From NCBI GenBank assembly GCA_029624675.1, contig JARSSP010000071.1:1-64000 (forward strand): a stretch of 64,000 nt of DNA. Reading direction: 5' to 3'. The translations under genes and the position numbers were made by a program. The DNA comes from Candidatus Contendibacter sp. (GTDB lineage Bacteria > Pseudomonadota > Gammaproteobacteria > Competibacterales > Competibacteraceae). The notes under the pieces are model-generated. The model made no database searches. It saw only the letters and a program-made list of their open reading frames with translations, and was not told where the DNA came from. Within the stretch, counting starts at the first letter, position 1. Each line of letters opens with the position of its first letter. Shown in pieces: positions 26,370 to 39,304 of the stretch.

Positions 26370-27128
26370 GTGACGTTTGACATCCCCGCCGCGCCGCGCG
26401 AACTGCTGCCCCGACACGTAGCCATCGTTATGGACGGTAACGGGCGCTGGGCGCAGCGACGATCCCTAACCCGCACGGCCGGCCACCGGGAAGGCGCCAA
26501 GGCAGTCCGGCGGATCGTCAAGGCGTGCAGCGAGCGCGGCATCGAGGTGCTGACCCTGTTCGCCTTCAGTAGCGAGAACTGGCGGCGGCCGCGGCCGGAA
26601 GTCGAGTTGCTGATGAACCTGTTCCTGACCACCCTGCGCCGCGAGATCCGGCGTCTGGATGTAGCCAACGTCCGCTTGCGCTTCATCGGCGACCGGAGCG
26701 CCTTTACCGCGACCCTGCAGGAGTACATCGCCCAGGCCGAGCGGCGCACCGCCGCGAACACCGGCCTGACCCTGGTCATCGCCGCCAACTACGGTGGACG
26801 CTGGGACATCGCCCAAGCTACCTGGCGCGTGGCCGAGGAAGTGGCGGCGGGTCGGTTACGGCCGGGCGAGGTCACCGCTGACCTGCTGCATCGTTACACC
26901 TGCCTGGCCGATTTGCCAGAGCCGGATTTGTTCATCCGCACCGGCGGCGAACAGCGGATCAGTAATTTCCTGCTCTGGCAATTGGCGTACACCGAGCTGT
27001 ACTTCACCGACCGGTTGTGGCCGGACTTCGACGACGAGGCTTTGGACGCCGCCTGCACCGCGTTCGCCAGCCGGCAACGGCGATTCGGCCAGACCAGCGA
27101 ACAGGTGGCTGGAGCGACCGATGCTTAA
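26370..27128 (+). CDS. uppS: Undecaprenyl diphosphate synthase
   Basis: This cis-prenyltransferase makes C55 undecaprenyl diphosphate, the lipid carrier for peptidoglycan and O-antigen. Catalytic Asp lies in HVAIVMDGNGRWAQRR, FAFSSENW is present, and the C-terminal motif DLFIRTGGEQRISNFLLWQLAY carries the IPP-binding arginines. The start is GTG 26370, 252 residues; the family start aligns a few residues before HVAIVMDG. It overlaps cdsA by 8 bases. Confidence 0.95.
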   Translation: MTFDIPAAPRELLPRHVAIVMDGNGRWAQRRSLTRTAGHREGAKAVRRIVKACSERGIEVLTLFAFSSENWRRPRPEVELLMNLFLTTLRREIRRLDVANVRLRFIGDRSAFTATLQEYIAQAERRTAANTGLTLVIAANYGGRWDIAQATWRVAEEVAAGRLRPGEVTADLLHRYTCLADLPEPDLFIRTGGEQRISNFLLWQLAYTELYFTDRLWPDFDDEALDAACTAFASRQRRFGQTSEQVAGATDA

Positions 27129-27933
27129 GCAACGCGTGATCACCGCCTGCGTGCTGGCTCTGGTCGCCCTTTGGGTGGTGTTGAAGCTGCCGGCTGTCGG
27201 TTTCGGCGCGGTGCTGCTGGCGGTGCTGTTGCTGTGCGCCTGGGAATGGGCTGATCTGGCGAGCCTGACGCAACCGCGCGGTCGTCTGCTGTACGGCGGT
27301 CTGGTGCTGGCCTTGACCCTGGCGATCTGGCCGCTGACGGGACAAGCGGCGTTCATGGCCGGCTTGATGATCCTGGTGTTCGCCGCCTGGTGCGGCGTTC
27401 TGGTCTGGTTGTGGCGTTACGCGGGCCAACCGAGCCGCCAGGATCGCTCCTTCGTGGTTGGCGCGGCCGGCGTGGTGGCGCTAGCGGCGGCCTGGGCGGC
27501 GCTGATGGGTTTGCGCGACGAATTTGGTCCAGGTCACGTGCTGTTTCTGCTGATGCTAATCTGGGTCGCCGACATCGGCGCCTATTTTGCCGGCCGACGC
27601 TGGGGGCGGCGCAAACTGGCGCCGACCATCAGTCCTGGTAAAACCTGGGAGGGTGTCTGGGGCGCGGCGGCGGCGACGCTGGCCTTCGCGCTGGTCGGCG
27701 CGGCGGTGCTGGGTATGGGTTCGCGCTGGCCTAGATTTGTGGCGGTCTGCATGGTTACGGTCGGCTTTTCCATCGTCGGGGACCTGTTTGAGAGCATGTT
27801 GAAACGGCAACGCGGGGTGAAGGACAGCGGTTCGCTGTTGCCGGGTCATGGCGGCGTGCTGGATCGGCTAGACAGCCTGATCGCCGCCGCCCCGGTGTTT
27901 CTGCTGGGCTGGCATGGGTTGGCGGCGGGATGA
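27121..27933 (+). CDS. cdsA: Phosphatidate cytidylyltransferase
   Basis: CdsA makes CDP-diacylglycerol, the precursor of all membrane phospholipids. The 270-residue inner-membrane protein has about eight helices and the signature [32 protein letters not shown] near the C-terminus; it also has [34 protein letters not shown] 27121 lies within the last codons of uppS; a longer open frame starting inside uppS was rejected because it runs antiparallel to known cdsA length. It overlaps dxr by 4 bases. Confidence 0.95.
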   Translation: MLKQRVITACVLALVALWVVLKLPAVGFGAVLLAVLLLCAWEWADLASLTQPRGRLLYGGLVLALTLAIWPLTGQAAFMAGLMILVFAAWCGVLVWLWRYAGQPSRQDRSFVVGAAGVVALAAAWAALMGLRDEFGPGHVLFLLMLIWVADIGAYFAGRRWGRRKLAPTISPGKTWEGVWGAAAATLAFALVGAAVLGMGSRWPRFVAVCMVTVGFSIVGDLFESMLKRQRGVKDSGSLLPGHGGVLDRLDSLIAAAPVFLLGWHGLAAG

Positions 27934-29132
27934 ACGCGTGCGTCGGCGTCACCATTCTCGGTTCGACCGGCTCGATCGGGGTCAGCACGCTCAATGTGCT
28001 ACGCCGCCACGCCGACCGGTTCCGGGTCTTGGCGCTGACCGCCCACCGCGATGTCGAGGGACTGTTTCAGCAGTGCCTGAGCCACGAGCCGGAGTATGCG
28101 GTCATGGCGGACCCGAACGCGGCCGAACAACTGCGCGACCGGTTGCGAGCAGCGGGACGGCCGGTCGAGGTCCTAGCCGGCGCGACTGAGCTGGAGCGGG
28201 TCGCGGCACTACCGGAAACGGCTTACGTCATGGCGGCCATTGTCGGCGCGGCCGGTCTATTACCGACCCTGGCGGCGGCGCGGGCCGGCAAGCGAGTGCT
28301 GCTGGCCAACAAGGAAGCCCTGGTGATGGCCGGGCCGCTGTTCATGACAGCGGTGCGCGAGCACGGCGCGGAGTTGCTCCCCATCGACAGTGAACATAAC
28401 GCCGTCTTCCAGTGCCTGCCGCCGGATTTCGCGGTCCAGGGCCTGGATACGGTGGGCATCCGACGCATTCTGTTGACTGGGTCCGGCGGGCCGTTTCGCG
28501 CGACGCCGCTGGAACGATTGCCGGACGTGACCCCGGACCAGGCTTGCGCGCATCCAAATTGGCGCATGGGCCGGAAAATCTCGGTGGATTCCGCCACCAT
28601 GATGAACAAAGGCCTGGAGGTAATCGAGGCACATTGGCTATTCGCGGCGCCGCCCGCGCGGATCGAGGTGGTGGTGCATCCGCAGAGCGTGATTCACTCG
28701 ATGGTGGAGTACGAAGACGGCTCGGTGCTGGCGCAGTTGGGCAATCCCGACATGCGCACGCCCATCGCGCATGCGCTGGCCTGGCCGGGACGGCTGGCGT
28801 CCGGCGCGGCGTTTCTGGATTTCGCCCGGCTAACGCCCCTGGAGTTTCAGGCCCCTGATTGCGCGCGGTTTCCCTGCCTGCGGCTGGCTTTCTCCGCACT
28901 GGACGCGGGCGGCGCCGCGCCGACCATTCTAAACGCGGCTAACGAGGTCGCCGTGCAAGCCTTCCTGGATCGGCGGATTCGCTTCACCGCCATCGCCGCC
29001 GTGGTCGAACAGACTTTGGAACGAGTGTCGCCACATGGGGTCGATACGCTGGCGACGATTCTCGCCGACGACGCCCTGGCGCGCGCCGTGGCCGCCGAGA
29101 GGATCGCCGCGCAAGCGTCGGAGGGGCGATAA
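27930..29132 (+). CDS. dxr: 1-deoxy-D-xylulose 5-phosphate reductoisomerase
   Basis: Dxr (IspC) converts DOXP to methylerythritol phosphate with NADPH, committing carbon to the MEP isoprenoid pathway. In its 400 residues, the nucleotide-binding motif is [18 protein letters not shown], metal and substrate motifs are [54 protein letters not shown] and [19 protein letters not shown]. The ATGA overlap with cdsA and TAATG overlap with rseP indicate a tight operon. Confidence 0.96.
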   Translation: MNACVGVTILGSTGSIGVSTLNVLRRHADRFRVLALTAHRDVEGLFQQCLSHEPEYAVMADPNAAEQLRDRLRAAGRPVEVLAGATELERVAALPETAYVMAAIVGAAGLLPTLAAARAGKRVLLANKEALVMAGPLFMTAVREHGAELLPIDSEHNAVFQCLPPDFAVQGLDTVGIRRILLTGSGGPFRATPLERLPDVTPDQACAHPNWRMGRKISVDSATMMNKGLEVIEAHWLFAAPPARIEVVVHPQSVIHSMVEYEDGSVLAQLGNPDMRTPIAHALAWPGRLASGAAFLDFARLTPLEFQAPDCARFPCLRLAFSALDAGGAAPTILNAANEVAVQAFLDRRIRFTAIAAVVEQTLERVSPHGVDTLATILADDALARAVAAERIAAQASEGR

Positions 29133-30499
29133 TGAGTAGTAGTCCATTAATTTCGTTGCTGGCATTCATCGTAACACTGGGCGTGTTGATCACCGTCCAT
29201 GAATTCGGGCATTTCTGGGTGGCCCGCCGGCTGGGCGTCAAGGTACTCCGGTTTTCCATCGGTTTCGGCAAACCGCTGTGGCAACGGCGCGGACGAGACG
29301 GAACCGAGTATGTGGTCGCCGCGCTGCCGTTGGGCGGCTACGTGAAGATGCTGGACGAACGCGAGGGCGAGGTTCCAATCGCCGAGTTGCCCCATGCTTT
29401 CAACCGCCAGCCGGTCGGTTCGCGCATCGCCATCGTACTGGCCGGGCCGCTCTGCAATTTCCTGTTCGCCATCCTGGCCTACAGCCTGATGTTCATGGTC
29501 GGCGTCCCCGGCGCCAAGCCACTGCTGGACGACCCCAAGCCCGGCTCCGCGGCGGCGGCGGGCGGCTTTCAAAAGGGCGATTTGATCGTCGCCATCGACG
29601 GCAAGCCAACGCCGACCCTGAGCGCGGCCATGTTGGAACTGGTGGATCGCGCCATGGCCGACGAAGCCATCCAGGTCGAGGTCAAGGACGCCGACGACCG
29701 GGCACGGGTCCGCGTGCTGGATGCGCGCGGGGTCGAGGACTTGGGCGAGGCTACCCTGGTGTTCGACCGACTGGGATTGAAACCGTGGCGGCTGGTGTTA
29801 CCGGCGGTGATCGGTCAGGTAACGCGCGATGGCGCGGCGGAGCGCGCCGGTCTGCAACCGGGCGATCGCATCGCGCGGGCCGCCGGCGAACCCATCGCGG
29901 ACTGGGATCAGTGGCGCGCGTTGATTCAGCGGCATCCAGGCCAGTCCTTCAGCGTGCGAATCGAACGTGACGGCGCCGAGCAGACGCTGGAACTGACTCC
30001 CGACGCGCGGGAAACCGAGCAGGGCGAACGGGTCGGTTTCATCGGCGCCGTCGCCGAGGTGCCCGACGATCTCGCCCAAAGCTTGCGGGTCGTGGTACGG
30101 TATGGACCGCTGGACGCGGTGGGCGCGGCGCTCGGCAAGACCTGGGATATGTCGCTGTTGACCTTGCGCATGTTGGGCCGAATGTTGGTGGGTCGGGTTT
30201 CGCTGGACAATCTCAGCGGACCGATCACCATCGCCCACTTTGCCGGCCAGGCGGCCAGCGCCGGTGCCCTGGCGTTCCTGTCGTTGCTAGCTCTGGTCAG
30301 CCTCAGCCTGGGGGTTTTGAACCTGTTGCCGGTGCCGGTGCTGGATGGAGGCCACCTGCTGTACTACCTCATCGAACTGCTCAAGGGCAGCCCATTGTCC
30401 GACACGGTGCAAAACCTCGGACAGCGGGTCGGAATCGTGGTCCTGGTGCTGTTGATGGGGCTGGCTCTGTTCAACGATTTCAACCGCCTGCTGGGATAG
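29132..30499 (+). CDS. rseP: Intramembrane site-2 protease RseP
   Basis: RseP cleaves RseA within the membrane to release sigma-E and also clears signal-peptide remnants. The 455-residue protein has the zinc motif VHEFGHFWVARRLGVKV in the first helix, two PDZ domains (about 115-300; for example GFQKGDLIVAIDGKPTP and GLQPGDRIARAAGEPIADW) and a C-terminal LNLLPVPVLDGGHLLYYLIE carrying the third ligand Asp. It is placed between dxr and bamA, the usual order, linking envelope stress response to outer-membrane assembly. Confidence 0.96.
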   Translation: MSSSPLISLLAFIVTLGVLITVHEFGHFWVARRLGVKVLRFSIGFGKPLWQRRGRDGTEYVVAALPLGGYVKMLDEREGEVPIAELPHAFNRQPVGSRIAIVLAGPLCNFLFAILAYSLMFMVGVPGAKPLLDDPKPGSAAAAGGFQKGDLIVAIDGKPTPTLSAAMLELVDRAMADEAIQVEVKDADDRARVRVLDARGVEDLGEATLVFDRLGLKPWRLVLPAVIGQVTRDGAAERAGLQPGDRIARAAGEPIADWDQWRALIQRHPGQSFSVRIERDGAEQTLELTPDARETEQGERVGFIGAVAEVPDDLAQSLRVVVRYGPLDAVGAALGKTWDMSLLTLRMLGRMLVGRVSLDNLSGPITIAHFAGQAASAGALAFLSLLALVSLSLGVLNLLPVPVLDGGHLLYYLIELLKGSPLSDTVQNLGQRVGIVVLVLLMGLALFNDFNRLLG

Positions 30500-30535
30500 G
30501 AACCGCCGATCCCGGCCCTGGATAATGACGCATTC

Positions 30536-32881
30536 ATGAACGTGTATCGCTCCCTGCTGTTCTCGCTGGGCCTTCTGGTCGCCATTGCCCAGGCCCATGC
30601 CGCCGCCTTTATCGTGCGCGATATCCAGGTCGAGGGATTGCAGCGGATCTCCGCCGGCACCGTGTTCAATTATCTGCCGGTGCAGGTGGGTTCGACGATT
30701 TCGGAGAAGGATTACCCGGACATCATCCGCGCGCTGTTCAAGACCGGCTTCTTCACCGACGTGAACCTGGAGCGCAAGGGCGAGGTGCTGGTGATCACCG
30801 TGACCGAGCGGCCGGCTATCGCCGAGGTCAAGATCACGGGCAACAGCGACATCAGCACCGACGATCTCAAGAAGGCCCTGACCGGGGTCGGCCTGGCCGA
30901 GGGCCGGGTGTTCGACCGGTCGCTGCTCGACAAGGTGGAGCAGGAACTGCTGCGGCAATACTACAGCCGCGGCCGCTACGCGGTGCGGATCAACAGCCAG
31001 GTGCGGCCACTGGAACGCAACCGGGTCGCGATTACCATCGAGATTTCGGAAGGAGCGGTGGCTAGCATCAGCCAGATCAGCATCGTCGGCAACAAGGCGT
31101 TTACCGAAAAGGAGCTATTGAACCAACTGCAATCGTCCACGCCCGGCTGGTTTTCCTTCTTCACCAAGGACGATCAGTATTCCAAGCAGAAACTGGCGGC
31201 TGACATCGAAACCTTGCGCTCGTTCTACCTGGATCGGGGTTATCTCAAGTTCAATGTGGATTCCACCCAGGTCTCGATCACCCCGGACAAGAAGGACGTC
31301 TACATCACGCTCAACATCACCGAGGGCGAGCTGTATACCCTGGCGGACGTGCAACTGAGCGGGGATTTCGGCGTCGTCGCGGAGTCGGACCTGCGCCAGT
31401 TGATCACCCTCAAGCCGGGCGACACCTTCTCACGCGCCAAGCTGACCGAGACCGCCAAGGCGATCGGCGAACGGCTGGGCCAGGAGGGCTATGCCTTCGC
31501 CAACGTCAACGCCGTGCCGCAAGTGGATGACGAAACCCGCAAGGTCGCGCTGAATTTCGTGGTGGACCCGGGCAAGCGGGTCTATGTCCGGCGGGTCAAC
31601 TTTCAGGGCAACATCAAAACCCAGGACGAAGTGCTGCGCCGAGAGTTGCGCCAAACCGAAGGCTCGTGGTTTTCGACCAAGGATATCGAGCGTTCCAAGA
31701 CCCGGTTGCAGCGGCTCGATTATCTGGAAAGCGTCAACCTGGAAACGCCCGCCGTGCCGGGCGCCAACGACCAGGTGGACGCCAACTTCACCGTGGTCGA
31801 GCGACCATCGGGCAGTCTGCTGTTCGGCATCGGTTATGGCCAGGAGTCCGGCCTGATGCTGAACGCGAGCGTGACCCAGAACAATTTTCTGGGGACGGGC
31901 AATCAGCTCAGTCTGGCGTTGAACAACAGCGACACCGGCCAGAATTACAACCTGTTCTACAACAACCCCTATTTTACTCCCGATGGCATCAGTCGCGGCT
32001 TCCGGCTTTACTACCGGGAAATCGACAGCGCCGAGACCAACACCGCCGACTATATCCTGAACAGCTATGGCGCCCAGGTCAGTTTCGGGTTTCCGCTCAA
32101 TGAATTCGATACCCTGCGCGTGAGTCCGGGCTACGAGCACCTTTGGATCGACACGTTTGGGTGCGGAACAACCGAACCGGTCACGTCGAACCGGACGCCA
32201 CCCCAGATTTGCGAGTACCTGCGGCAGAACGGCGATACCTACAATGAGTTCAAGCTGGACGCCGGTTGGGCGCGCGATACTCGCAACCGGGTTATCTTTC
32301 CAACGAGCGGCTATCTGAACCAACTGGCGGCGGAAATCGCCCTTCCCGGCAGCGACGCCGAATTTTACAAACTCAGCTACCGGGGCATCGCCTATTTCCC
32401 GTTGGCGCGCTGGCTGACCTGGACCGTGGGCGGTGAAATCGGCTACGGCGATGGTTACGGGAATAGCGACGGTCTACCCTTTTTCGAGAATTTTTACGCG
32501 GGCGGCCTGCGCTCGGTGCGAGGCTGGAAAGCGAACACCCTGGGACCCCGCTATTACCAGGAAGGCGATCTCCCTGGTCACCCCACCGGTGACCCCACCG
32601 GCGGCGCGTTCAAGACCGTGGCCAGCACGCAACTCATCTTGCCGGTGCCGTTCATGGAGAAATCCGAAAACGTGCGGGTGGCGGCCTTCTTCGATATCGG
32701 CAACGTCTTCACCACCATCAGTGACTTCGATGCCAACGAGTTGCGCTATTCGGTCGGCTTGTCCGGCTTGTGGATCTCGCCGCTGGGACCGATCGTATTG
32801 AGCGTCGCCGCACCGCTCAATGAACAGTCCGGCGACGAAACGGAGGTTTTCCAGTTCTCCTTTGGAGTACCACTGAACTGA
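30536..32881 (+). CDS. bamA: Outer-membrane protein assembly factor BamA
   Basis: BamA is the central Omp85 subunit inserting beta-barrel proteins. The 781-residue protein has a signal peptide cleaved near AQAHAAAF, five POTRA domains (about 22-425), and a 16-strand barrel. The hallmark RGW motif is seen as [15 protein letters not shown], and the protein ends in the C-terminal aromatic-rich strand [10 protein letters not shown]. It follows rseP by 36 bases and precedes skp. No strong ribosome-binding site precedes ATG 30536. Confidence 0.97.
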   Translation: MNVYRSLLFSLGLLVAIAQAHAAAFIVRDIQVEGLQRISAGTVFNYLPVQVGSTISEKDYPDIIRALFKTGFFTDVNLERKGEVLVITVTERPAIAEVKITGNSDISTDDLKKALTGVGLAEGRVFDRSLLDKVEQELLRQYYSRGRYAVRINSQVRPLERNRVAITIEISEGAVASISQISIVGNKAFTEKELLNQLQSSTPGWFSFFTKDDQYSKQKLAADIETLRSFYLDRGYLKFNVDSTQVSITPDKKDVYITLNITEGELYTLADVQLSGDFGVVAESDLRQLITLKPGDTFSRAKLTETAKAIGERLGQEGYAFANVNAVPQVDDETRKVALNFVVDPGKRVYVRRVNFQGNIKTQDEVLRRELRQTEGSWFSTKDIERSKTRLQRLDYLESVNLETPAVPGANDQVDANFTVVERPSGSLLFGIGYGQESGLMLNASVTQNNFLGTGNQLSLALNNSDTGQNYNLFYNNPYFTPDGISRGFRLYYREIDSAETNTADYILNSYGAQVSFGFPLNEFDTLRVSPGYEHLWIDTFGCGTTEPVTSNRTPPQICEYLRQNGDTYNEFKLDAGWARDTRNRVIFPTSGYLNQLAAEIALPGSDAEFYKLSYRGIAYFPLARWLTWTVGGEIGYGDGYGNSDGLPFFENFYAGGLRSVRGWKANTLGPRYYQEGDLPGHPTGDPTGGAFKTVASTQLILPVPFMEKSENVRVAAFFDIGNVFTTISDFDANELRYSVGLSGLWISPLGPIVLSVAAPLNEQSGDETEVFQFSFGVPLN

Positions 32882-32954
32882 CGCTGAAAGCTTGGAATTG
32901 ACTTTTTGCATTGGGGTGATGCCCCGCACTATCCTGCCGATGGAGGTATTGACG

Positions 32955-33461
32955 TTGAAACTTGTGCGTAACTTATTGATCGCAACAGCCTTGACGCTGC
33001 CGGCTTCGCTGGCGTGGGCGGCCGAGGTCAAAATTGGCTTTGTCAGCATCGCCAAGATCTTGAACAGCGCGCCGCAGGCCGAGACGGCCAGCAAGCGCTT
33101 GGAACAGGAGTTCGCGCCACGCAAGAAGGGTTTGGACGATGCACTGAAGGGGTTGCGCAAGCAGGAAGAAAAACTGGCCAAGGATGGCGCGGTGATGAGT
33201 GAAAGCCAGCGCCGTAATCTGGAGAACGAGATTCGCAACCAGGCGCGGGAATTGAAGCGGAGCAGCGATGAATTCCGGGAGGATTTCAACCTGCGCCGCA
33301 ACGAGGAATTGGGTAAGTTCCAGAAGCAGGTGCTGGAGGTGATCAACGGCGTCGCCAAGGAAGAAGGCTTCGATCTGGTCATCAACGACAACGCGACGTT
33401 GTATGCCAGCCCCCAGGTGGATGTCACCGACAAGGTGCTCAAGCGCTTGACGTCCAAGTAG
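32955..33461 (+). CDS. skp: Periplasmic chaperone Skp/OmpH
   Basis: Skp is a trimeric periplasmic chaperone for outer-membrane proteins. A TTG start at 32955 was chosen: GGAGGT at 32942-32947 is a perfect ribosome-binding site 7 bases upstream, and it gives a normal signal peptide ([22 protein letters not shown], cleaved before AEVKIGFV). An in-frame ATG at 32940 overlaps that site and is less likely. The mature part is coiled-coil rich ([19 protein letters not shown]...), as in the tentacle region, and ends [11 protein letters not shown]. Length is 168 residues. Confidence 0.92.
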   Translation: MKLVRNLLIATALTLPASLAWAAEVKIGFVSIAKILNSAPQAETASKRLEQEFAPRKKGLDDALKGLRKQEEKLAKDGAVMSESQRRNLENEIRNQARELKRSSDEFREDFNLRRNEELGKFQKQVLEVINGVAKEEGFDLVINDNATLYASPQVDVTDKVLKRLTSK

Positions 33462-33468
33462 CACCGAC

Positions 33469-34989
33469 ATGATCACGCTGGGCGAGATCGCGGCGGCGGC
33501 GGGCGCGCGCCTGCAAGGCAGCGACGCCGCGACGATCATTGTCGGCGTGGCGCCCTTGCAGAGCGCTGGACCCGGGCAGATCAGCTTTCTGACCCATCCT
33601 CGCTACCGTTCCTATTTGGCGACCACCCAGGCCACCGCGGTGATCCTGTCGCCCGAGGACGCCAGGGATTGTCCGACACCGGCGCTGGTGGCCACCCATC
33701 CCCATGTCGCCTATGCCCGGGCCGCGGCGCTGTTCGAACCGACCATCGAATCGCGGCGAGGCATTCATGCCACCGCATGGATCAGCCCCACGGCGAGCGT
33801 CGCCGCCGACGCCTGGATCGGACCGCATTGCGCGGTGGAAGCGGGCGCGGTGATCGAATCCGGGGTGATCGTCGGTCCGGGCTGTGTGATCGGCGAACAG
33901 GCCGTGATCGGCGCCGGGAGCCGGCTGGTGGCGCGGGTGACGATCTGTCACCGGGTGCGACTGGGACATCGGGTGCTGGCGCATCCGGGCGTGGTGATCG
34001 GCGGCGACGGCTTCGGCCTGGCTCTCGACCAGGGAAATCGCTGGCTCAAGGTACCCCAACTGGGCGGCGTGGTGATCGGGGACGATGTCGAGATCGGCGC
34101 CAACACCACCATCGATCGCGGCGCGCTGGAAGACACGGTGATCGAGGACGGGGTCAAGCTGGATAATCAGATTCAGGTGGCCCACAACGTCCACATCGGC
34201 GCCCACAGCGCGCTGGCCGGCTGTGTCGGCATCGCCGGCAGCGCCCGGATCGGTCGGCACTGCATGGTGGGTGGGGGCGTTGGCATCGCCGGTCATCTGG
34301 AAATCGCCGACGGGGTTCAGATTACCGGCATGTCGCTGGTCACCCAGTCCATTACCCAGCCGGGCACGTATTCCTCAGGGCTGACGGTGGAACCCAACCG
34401 GCTTTGGAACAAGATCAGCGCCCGCCTGCGCCGGCTGGATGAGTTGTTCCGGCGGCTGACCGCCCTGGAAAGAAAAATCGATCAAAACAGCGCCTGGCCA
34501 TCACGCATCCAAGATGACAAGGATCGAAGCGGAACCATGAACGAGTCAATGGACATTCAGGGGATTTTGGAATACCTGCCGCACCGCTACCCGTTTCTAC
34601 TCATTGATCGGGTGCTGGCGGTCGAGCCGGGACAGTCGCTGACCGGCCTCAAAAATGTCAGTTTCAACGAACCCTTTTTCCTGGGGCATTTCCCCCAGCG
34701 GCCAATCATGCCCGGCGTGCTGATTTTGGAGGCGCTGGCGCAGGCGACTGGCATTCTGGCGTTTAAGAGCGAGAAGGAGAAGCCCGATCATCGTTCCATG
34801 TATTACCTGGTGGGCGTGGACAACGCCCGCTTCAAACGGCCGGTGGGACCGGGCGATCAACTGATCCTGGAGGTTCGGCTGGATCGGATCAAGCGGGGCA
34901 TCGGTAAATTCATCTGCGAAGCCAAGGTGGACGAGCAGTTGGCGGCCTCCGCCGACCTCATGTGCGCCAAGCGGGACATCGACCTGTGA
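33469..34989 (+). CDS. lpxD: LpxD-FabZ fused reading frame: UDP-3-O-acylglucosamine N-acyltransferase plus 3-hydroxyacyl-ACP dehydratase
   Basis: One uninterrupted frame of 506 codons covers lpxD and fabZ, which are separate genes in E. coli. LpxD (residues 1 to about 340) adds the second hydroxyacyl chain in lipid A synthesis: uridine-binding N-domain ([13 protein letters not shown]), left-handed helix repeats, catalytic His in QVAHNVHIG, and the usual end [17 protein letters not shown]. About 16 linker residues ([16 protein letters not shown]) look like translated intergenic DNA. FabZ follows from residue 357. No stop lies between them. Either a true bifunctional protein is made, or FabZ is also started internally at ATG 34537. 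Both active sites look intact. Confidence 0.85.
   Translation: MITLGEIAAAAGARLQGSDAATIIVGVAPLQSAGPGQISFLTHPRYRSYLATTQATAVILSPEDARDCPTPALVATHPHVAYARAAALFEPTIESRRGIHATAWISPTASVAADAWIGPHCAVEAGAVIESGVIVGPGCVIGEQAVIGAGSRLVARVTICHRVRLGHRVLAHPGVVIGGDGFGLALDQGNRWLKVPQLGGVVIGDDVEIGANTTIDRGALEDTVIEDGVKLDNQIQVAHNVHIGAHSALAGCVGIAGSARIGRHCMVGGGVGIAGHLEIADGVQITGMSLVTQSITQPGTYSSGLTVEPNRLWNKISARLRRLDELFRRLTALERKIDQNSAWPSRIQDDKDRSGTMNESMDIQGILEYLPHRYPFLLIDRVLAVEPGQSLTGLKNVSFNEPFFLGHFPQRPIMPGVLILEALAQATGILAFKSEKEKPDHRSMYYLVGVDNARFKRPVGPGDQLILEVRLDRIKRGIGKFICEAKVDEQLAASADLMCAKRDIDL
34537..34989 (+). CDS. fabZ: FabZ portion of the fused frame: 3-hydroxyacyl-ACP dehydratase, possible internal start
   Basis: The hot-dog fold dehydratase domain of fatty acid synthesis runs [26 protein letters not shown] to the TGA at 34987-34989. 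Catalytic His is in LPHRYPFLL and Glu in [14 protein letters not shown] 34537 is in frame with lpxD and preceded by AAGCGGAA, a weak ribosome-binding site, so separate translation is possible. As a separate protein it would have 150 residues, the normal FabZ length. Its TGA overlaps the GTG start of lpxA. Confidence 0.85.
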   Translation: MNESMDIQGILEYLPHRYPFLLIDRVLAVEPGQSLTGLKNVSFNEPFFLGHFPQRPIMPGVLILEALAQATGILAFKSEKEKPDHRSMYYLVGVDNARFKRPVGPGDQLILEVRLDRIKRGIGKFICEAKVDEQLAASADLMCAKRDIDL

Positions 34990-35759
34990 TCGATCCGCGC
35001 GCCGTGGTGGACCCGGCGGCTCGACTGGCGTCAGACGTCACCGTGGGGCCGTTCTCGGTCATCGGCGCGGAGGTGGAGATCGACGCCGGCACCTGGATCG
35101 GCCCGCATGTGGTGATTCAGGGGCCGACCCGGATTGGCCGCGACAATCGAATTTACCAGTTCAGTTCGCTGGGGGAAATGCCCCAGGACAAGAAGTATGG
35201 CGGCGAGCCGACCCGGCTGGAAATCGGCGACCGCAACACCATCCGCGAATTCGTCACCATCAACCGCGGCACCGCGCAGGACGCCGGGCTGACCCGGCTG
35301 GGCGATGACAACTGGATCATGGCCTATGTCCACATCGCCCATGACTGCGTGGTGGGCGACCGGACCATCTTCGCCAACGGGGCGTCGCTGGCGGGGCATG
35401 TTCATATCGAGGATGACGTGGTGCTGGGCGGATTCGCTCTGGTGTATCAGTTCACCCGCCTGGGCATGCACAGCTTCTGCGGTTTCGCCTGCGGGGTGCA
35501 TCGGGACGTGCCACCCTACGTGACCGTGGCCGGCTATCGCGCCGAGCCGCACGGCATCAACGCCGAGGGTCTGCGCCGGCGCGGCTTCGCCGACGAGGAG
35601 ATTCAGGCGATTCGCCGCGCCTACAAGGTGATCTACCGCGCTAACCTGCGGCTGGAGGAAGCCCTGGACAAGGTGCGCGAAATGACAATGGAATGGCCTC
35701 GGTTGCAAATCCTGGCCGATTTCCTGGCGGCGCCATCCCGCAACGGGATCGTTCGCTAG
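34986..35759 (+). CDS. lpxA: UDP-N-acetylglucosamine O-acyltransferase
   Basis: LpxA adds the first 3-hydroxyacyl chain to UDP-GlcNAc in lipid A synthesis. It has hexapeptide-repeat left-handed helix structure, a catalytic His in [25 protein letters not shown], and a C-terminal helical domain. GTG 34986 overlaps the fabZ stop (GTGA) and gives 257 residues beginning [13 protein letters not shown], aligned with E. coli LpxA (262). An in-frame ATG at 34962, inside fabZ, is less likely. Confidence 0.93.
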   Translation: MIDPRAVVDPAARLASDVTVGPFSVIGAEVEIDAGTWIGPHVVIQGPTRIGRDNRIYQFSSLGEMPQDKKYGGEPTRLEIGDRNTIREFVTINRGTAQDAGLTRLGDDNWIMAYVHIAHDCVVGDRTIFANGASLAGHVHIEDDVVLGGFALVYQFTRLGMHSFCGFACGVHRDVPPYVTVAGYRAEPHGINAEGLRRRGFADEEIQAIRRAYKVIYRANLRLEEALDKVREMTMEWPRLQILADFLAAPSRNGIVR

Positions 35760-35771
35760 CGCCGCCGATTC

Positions 35772-36926
35772 ATGCACGTCGCCATCGTTGCCGGCGAGTT
35801 GTCGGGCGATTTGCTCGGCGCTGGTCTGATAGCGGCGCTCCGGGCGCAGGATCCCCAACTCCGCTTTACCGGGGTCGGCGGGCCGGCCATGTTGGCCCAA
35901 GGCTTTCAAACCCTGGTTCCGATGGAACGACTGGCGGTCATGGGCTTGGTGGAAGTGCTGCGGCACCTGCCCGATCTGTTGGCTCTCCGCCGTCAGCTTT
36001 ATCGACAATTCATCGCCGATCCTCCCCTGGCGTTCATCGGCATCGACGCCCCGGATTTCAATTTGGGCCTGGAGCGTCGGTTGCGCGCCCACGGCATTCC
36101 CACCGTGCATTACGTCAGCCCCTCGGTTTGGGCCTGGCGACCGTGGCGGGTGCGCAAGATCGCTCGCGCCGTGGATTTGATGCTCACTCTCTTTCCTTTT
36201 GAGGCGGCGTTCTACCAGGATCACGGCGTGCCGGTGCGCGCCGTGGGTCATCCGCTGGCGGACGCCATTCCCCTACGCAGCGATCCGATGGCGGCCCGGC
36301 GGGCGCTGGGATTGCCAGGGCCGGACGAAGCACCCGTCGTCGCCTTGTTGCCCGGCAGTCGCTGGGGCGAGGTCAGCCGGCTGGGTCCGCTGTTGCTGGA
36401 CACGGCGGTCTGGTTGAGCGCCCGGCGTCCCGAGCTGCGGTTCGTGCTGCCGGCGGCCACGCCGCGCCTGTATGAAGTGCTGGCGGGGATGCAAGCCGAG
36501 CGCGCTCCCGCCTTGCCGTTGACGCTGGCGCAAGGCCAGTCCCGCGCGGCGATGGCCGCCGCCGACGTGGTGCTGCTGGCTTCGGGCACCGCGACGCTGG
36601 AGGCGATGCTGCTCAAGCGGCCGATGGTGGTGGCCTATCGGGTGGCGCCGGTGACCGCGTGGCTGGCCCGGCGGCTGGTGAGGATTTCCCACTTTGCCCT
36701 GCCCAATCTGCTGGCCGGACGGGAACTGGTGCCGGAGTTCATCCAGGACGCGGCGACCGTGGCCAATCTGGGGCCAGCAGTCTTGCGCTGGCTGGACCAG
36801 CCGCTGACCCGCGACCGGTTGACGGCGGAATTCGACGCACTGCACCGCGAACTGCGCCGCGACGCCAGCCGCCAGGCCGCCGAGGCCATCATGGAACTGT
36901 TGCGCCCGCGATCAGGCGGGGCGTAA
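35772..36926 (+). CDS. lpxB: Lipid-A-disaccharide synthase
   Basis: This GT19 glycosyltransferase condenses UDP-2,3-diacylglucosamine with lipid X at the inner membrane. The 384-residue protein has [19 protein letters not shown] at the N-terminus, [38 protein letters not shown] and [13 protein letters not shown]. It starts 12 bases after lpxA and is the last gene of the rpsB-to-lpxB block seen here; rnhB and dnaE, which often follow, are absent. Confidence 0.95.
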   Translation: MHVAIVAGELSGDLLGAGLIAALRAQDPQLRFTGVGGPAMLAQGFQTLVPMERLAVMGLVEVLRHLPDLLALRRQLYRQFIADPPLAFIGIDAPDFNLGLERRLRAHGIPTVHYVSPSVWAWRPWRVRKIARAVDLMLTLFPFEAAFYQDHGVPVRAVGHPLADAIPLRSDPMAARRALGLPGPDEAPVVALLPGSRWGEVSRLGPLLLDTAVWLSARRPELRFVLPAATPRLYEVLAGMQAERAPALPLTLAQGQSRAAMAAADVVLLASGTATLEAMLLKRPMVVAYRVAPVTAWLARRLVRISHFALPNLLAGRELVPEFIQDAATVANLGPAVLRWLDQPLTRDRLTAEFDALHRELRRDASRQAAEAIMELLRPRSGGA

Positions 36927-37052
36927 CCGTTCACTCCCCTCCCCTGCCCGCAAGCATAGGGTTCCTGGCGGGTCTAGCCGTCTGACGCGCGTCCGGCTAC
37001 TCTTATGCCTCAATAACCATACAACCGTGTTTGCCCAGGGAGAGATTGCCGG

Positions 37053-39167
<2,115 letters not shown>

Positions 39168-39196
39168 CCATTTGATCTTTAATCTTTTACCCTTTT

Positions 39197-39240
39197 ACGC
39201 GCGCGCAGCGCGCTTCTTTTCCGCGCGATTTTTTGGGGGG
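39197..39240. other. GC hairpin and homopolymer runs after the kinase gene
   Basis: Directly 3' of the candidate variable region are pyrimidine-rich ATCTTTTACCC-type repeats. A GCGCG/CGCGC hairpin follows (201-205 with 209-213 of 39.2 kb), then CCGCGCG, TTTTTT and GGGGGG. A downstream hairpin helps target recognition in known diversity-generating retroelements; it could instead be a transcription terminator. Confidence 0.4.
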
Positions 39241-39304
39241 AAAGTTATCCACAGGGATGGTTGAAGTATTGTCATAACGAGAACCACGGTTACAACCCCG
39301 CGAG

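Noticed and set aside
36927-37052. C-rich stretch after lpxB as another copy of the palindromic repeat
   Set aside because: The arms (CCCGC and GCGGG) are too degenerate and short to assign to the family with confidence.
39245-39253. Perfect DnaA box TTATCCACA after the kinase gene
   Set aside because: It is single; no cluster of boxes, AT-rich unwinding region or dnaA/dnaN context is nearby, so a replication origin is not supported.
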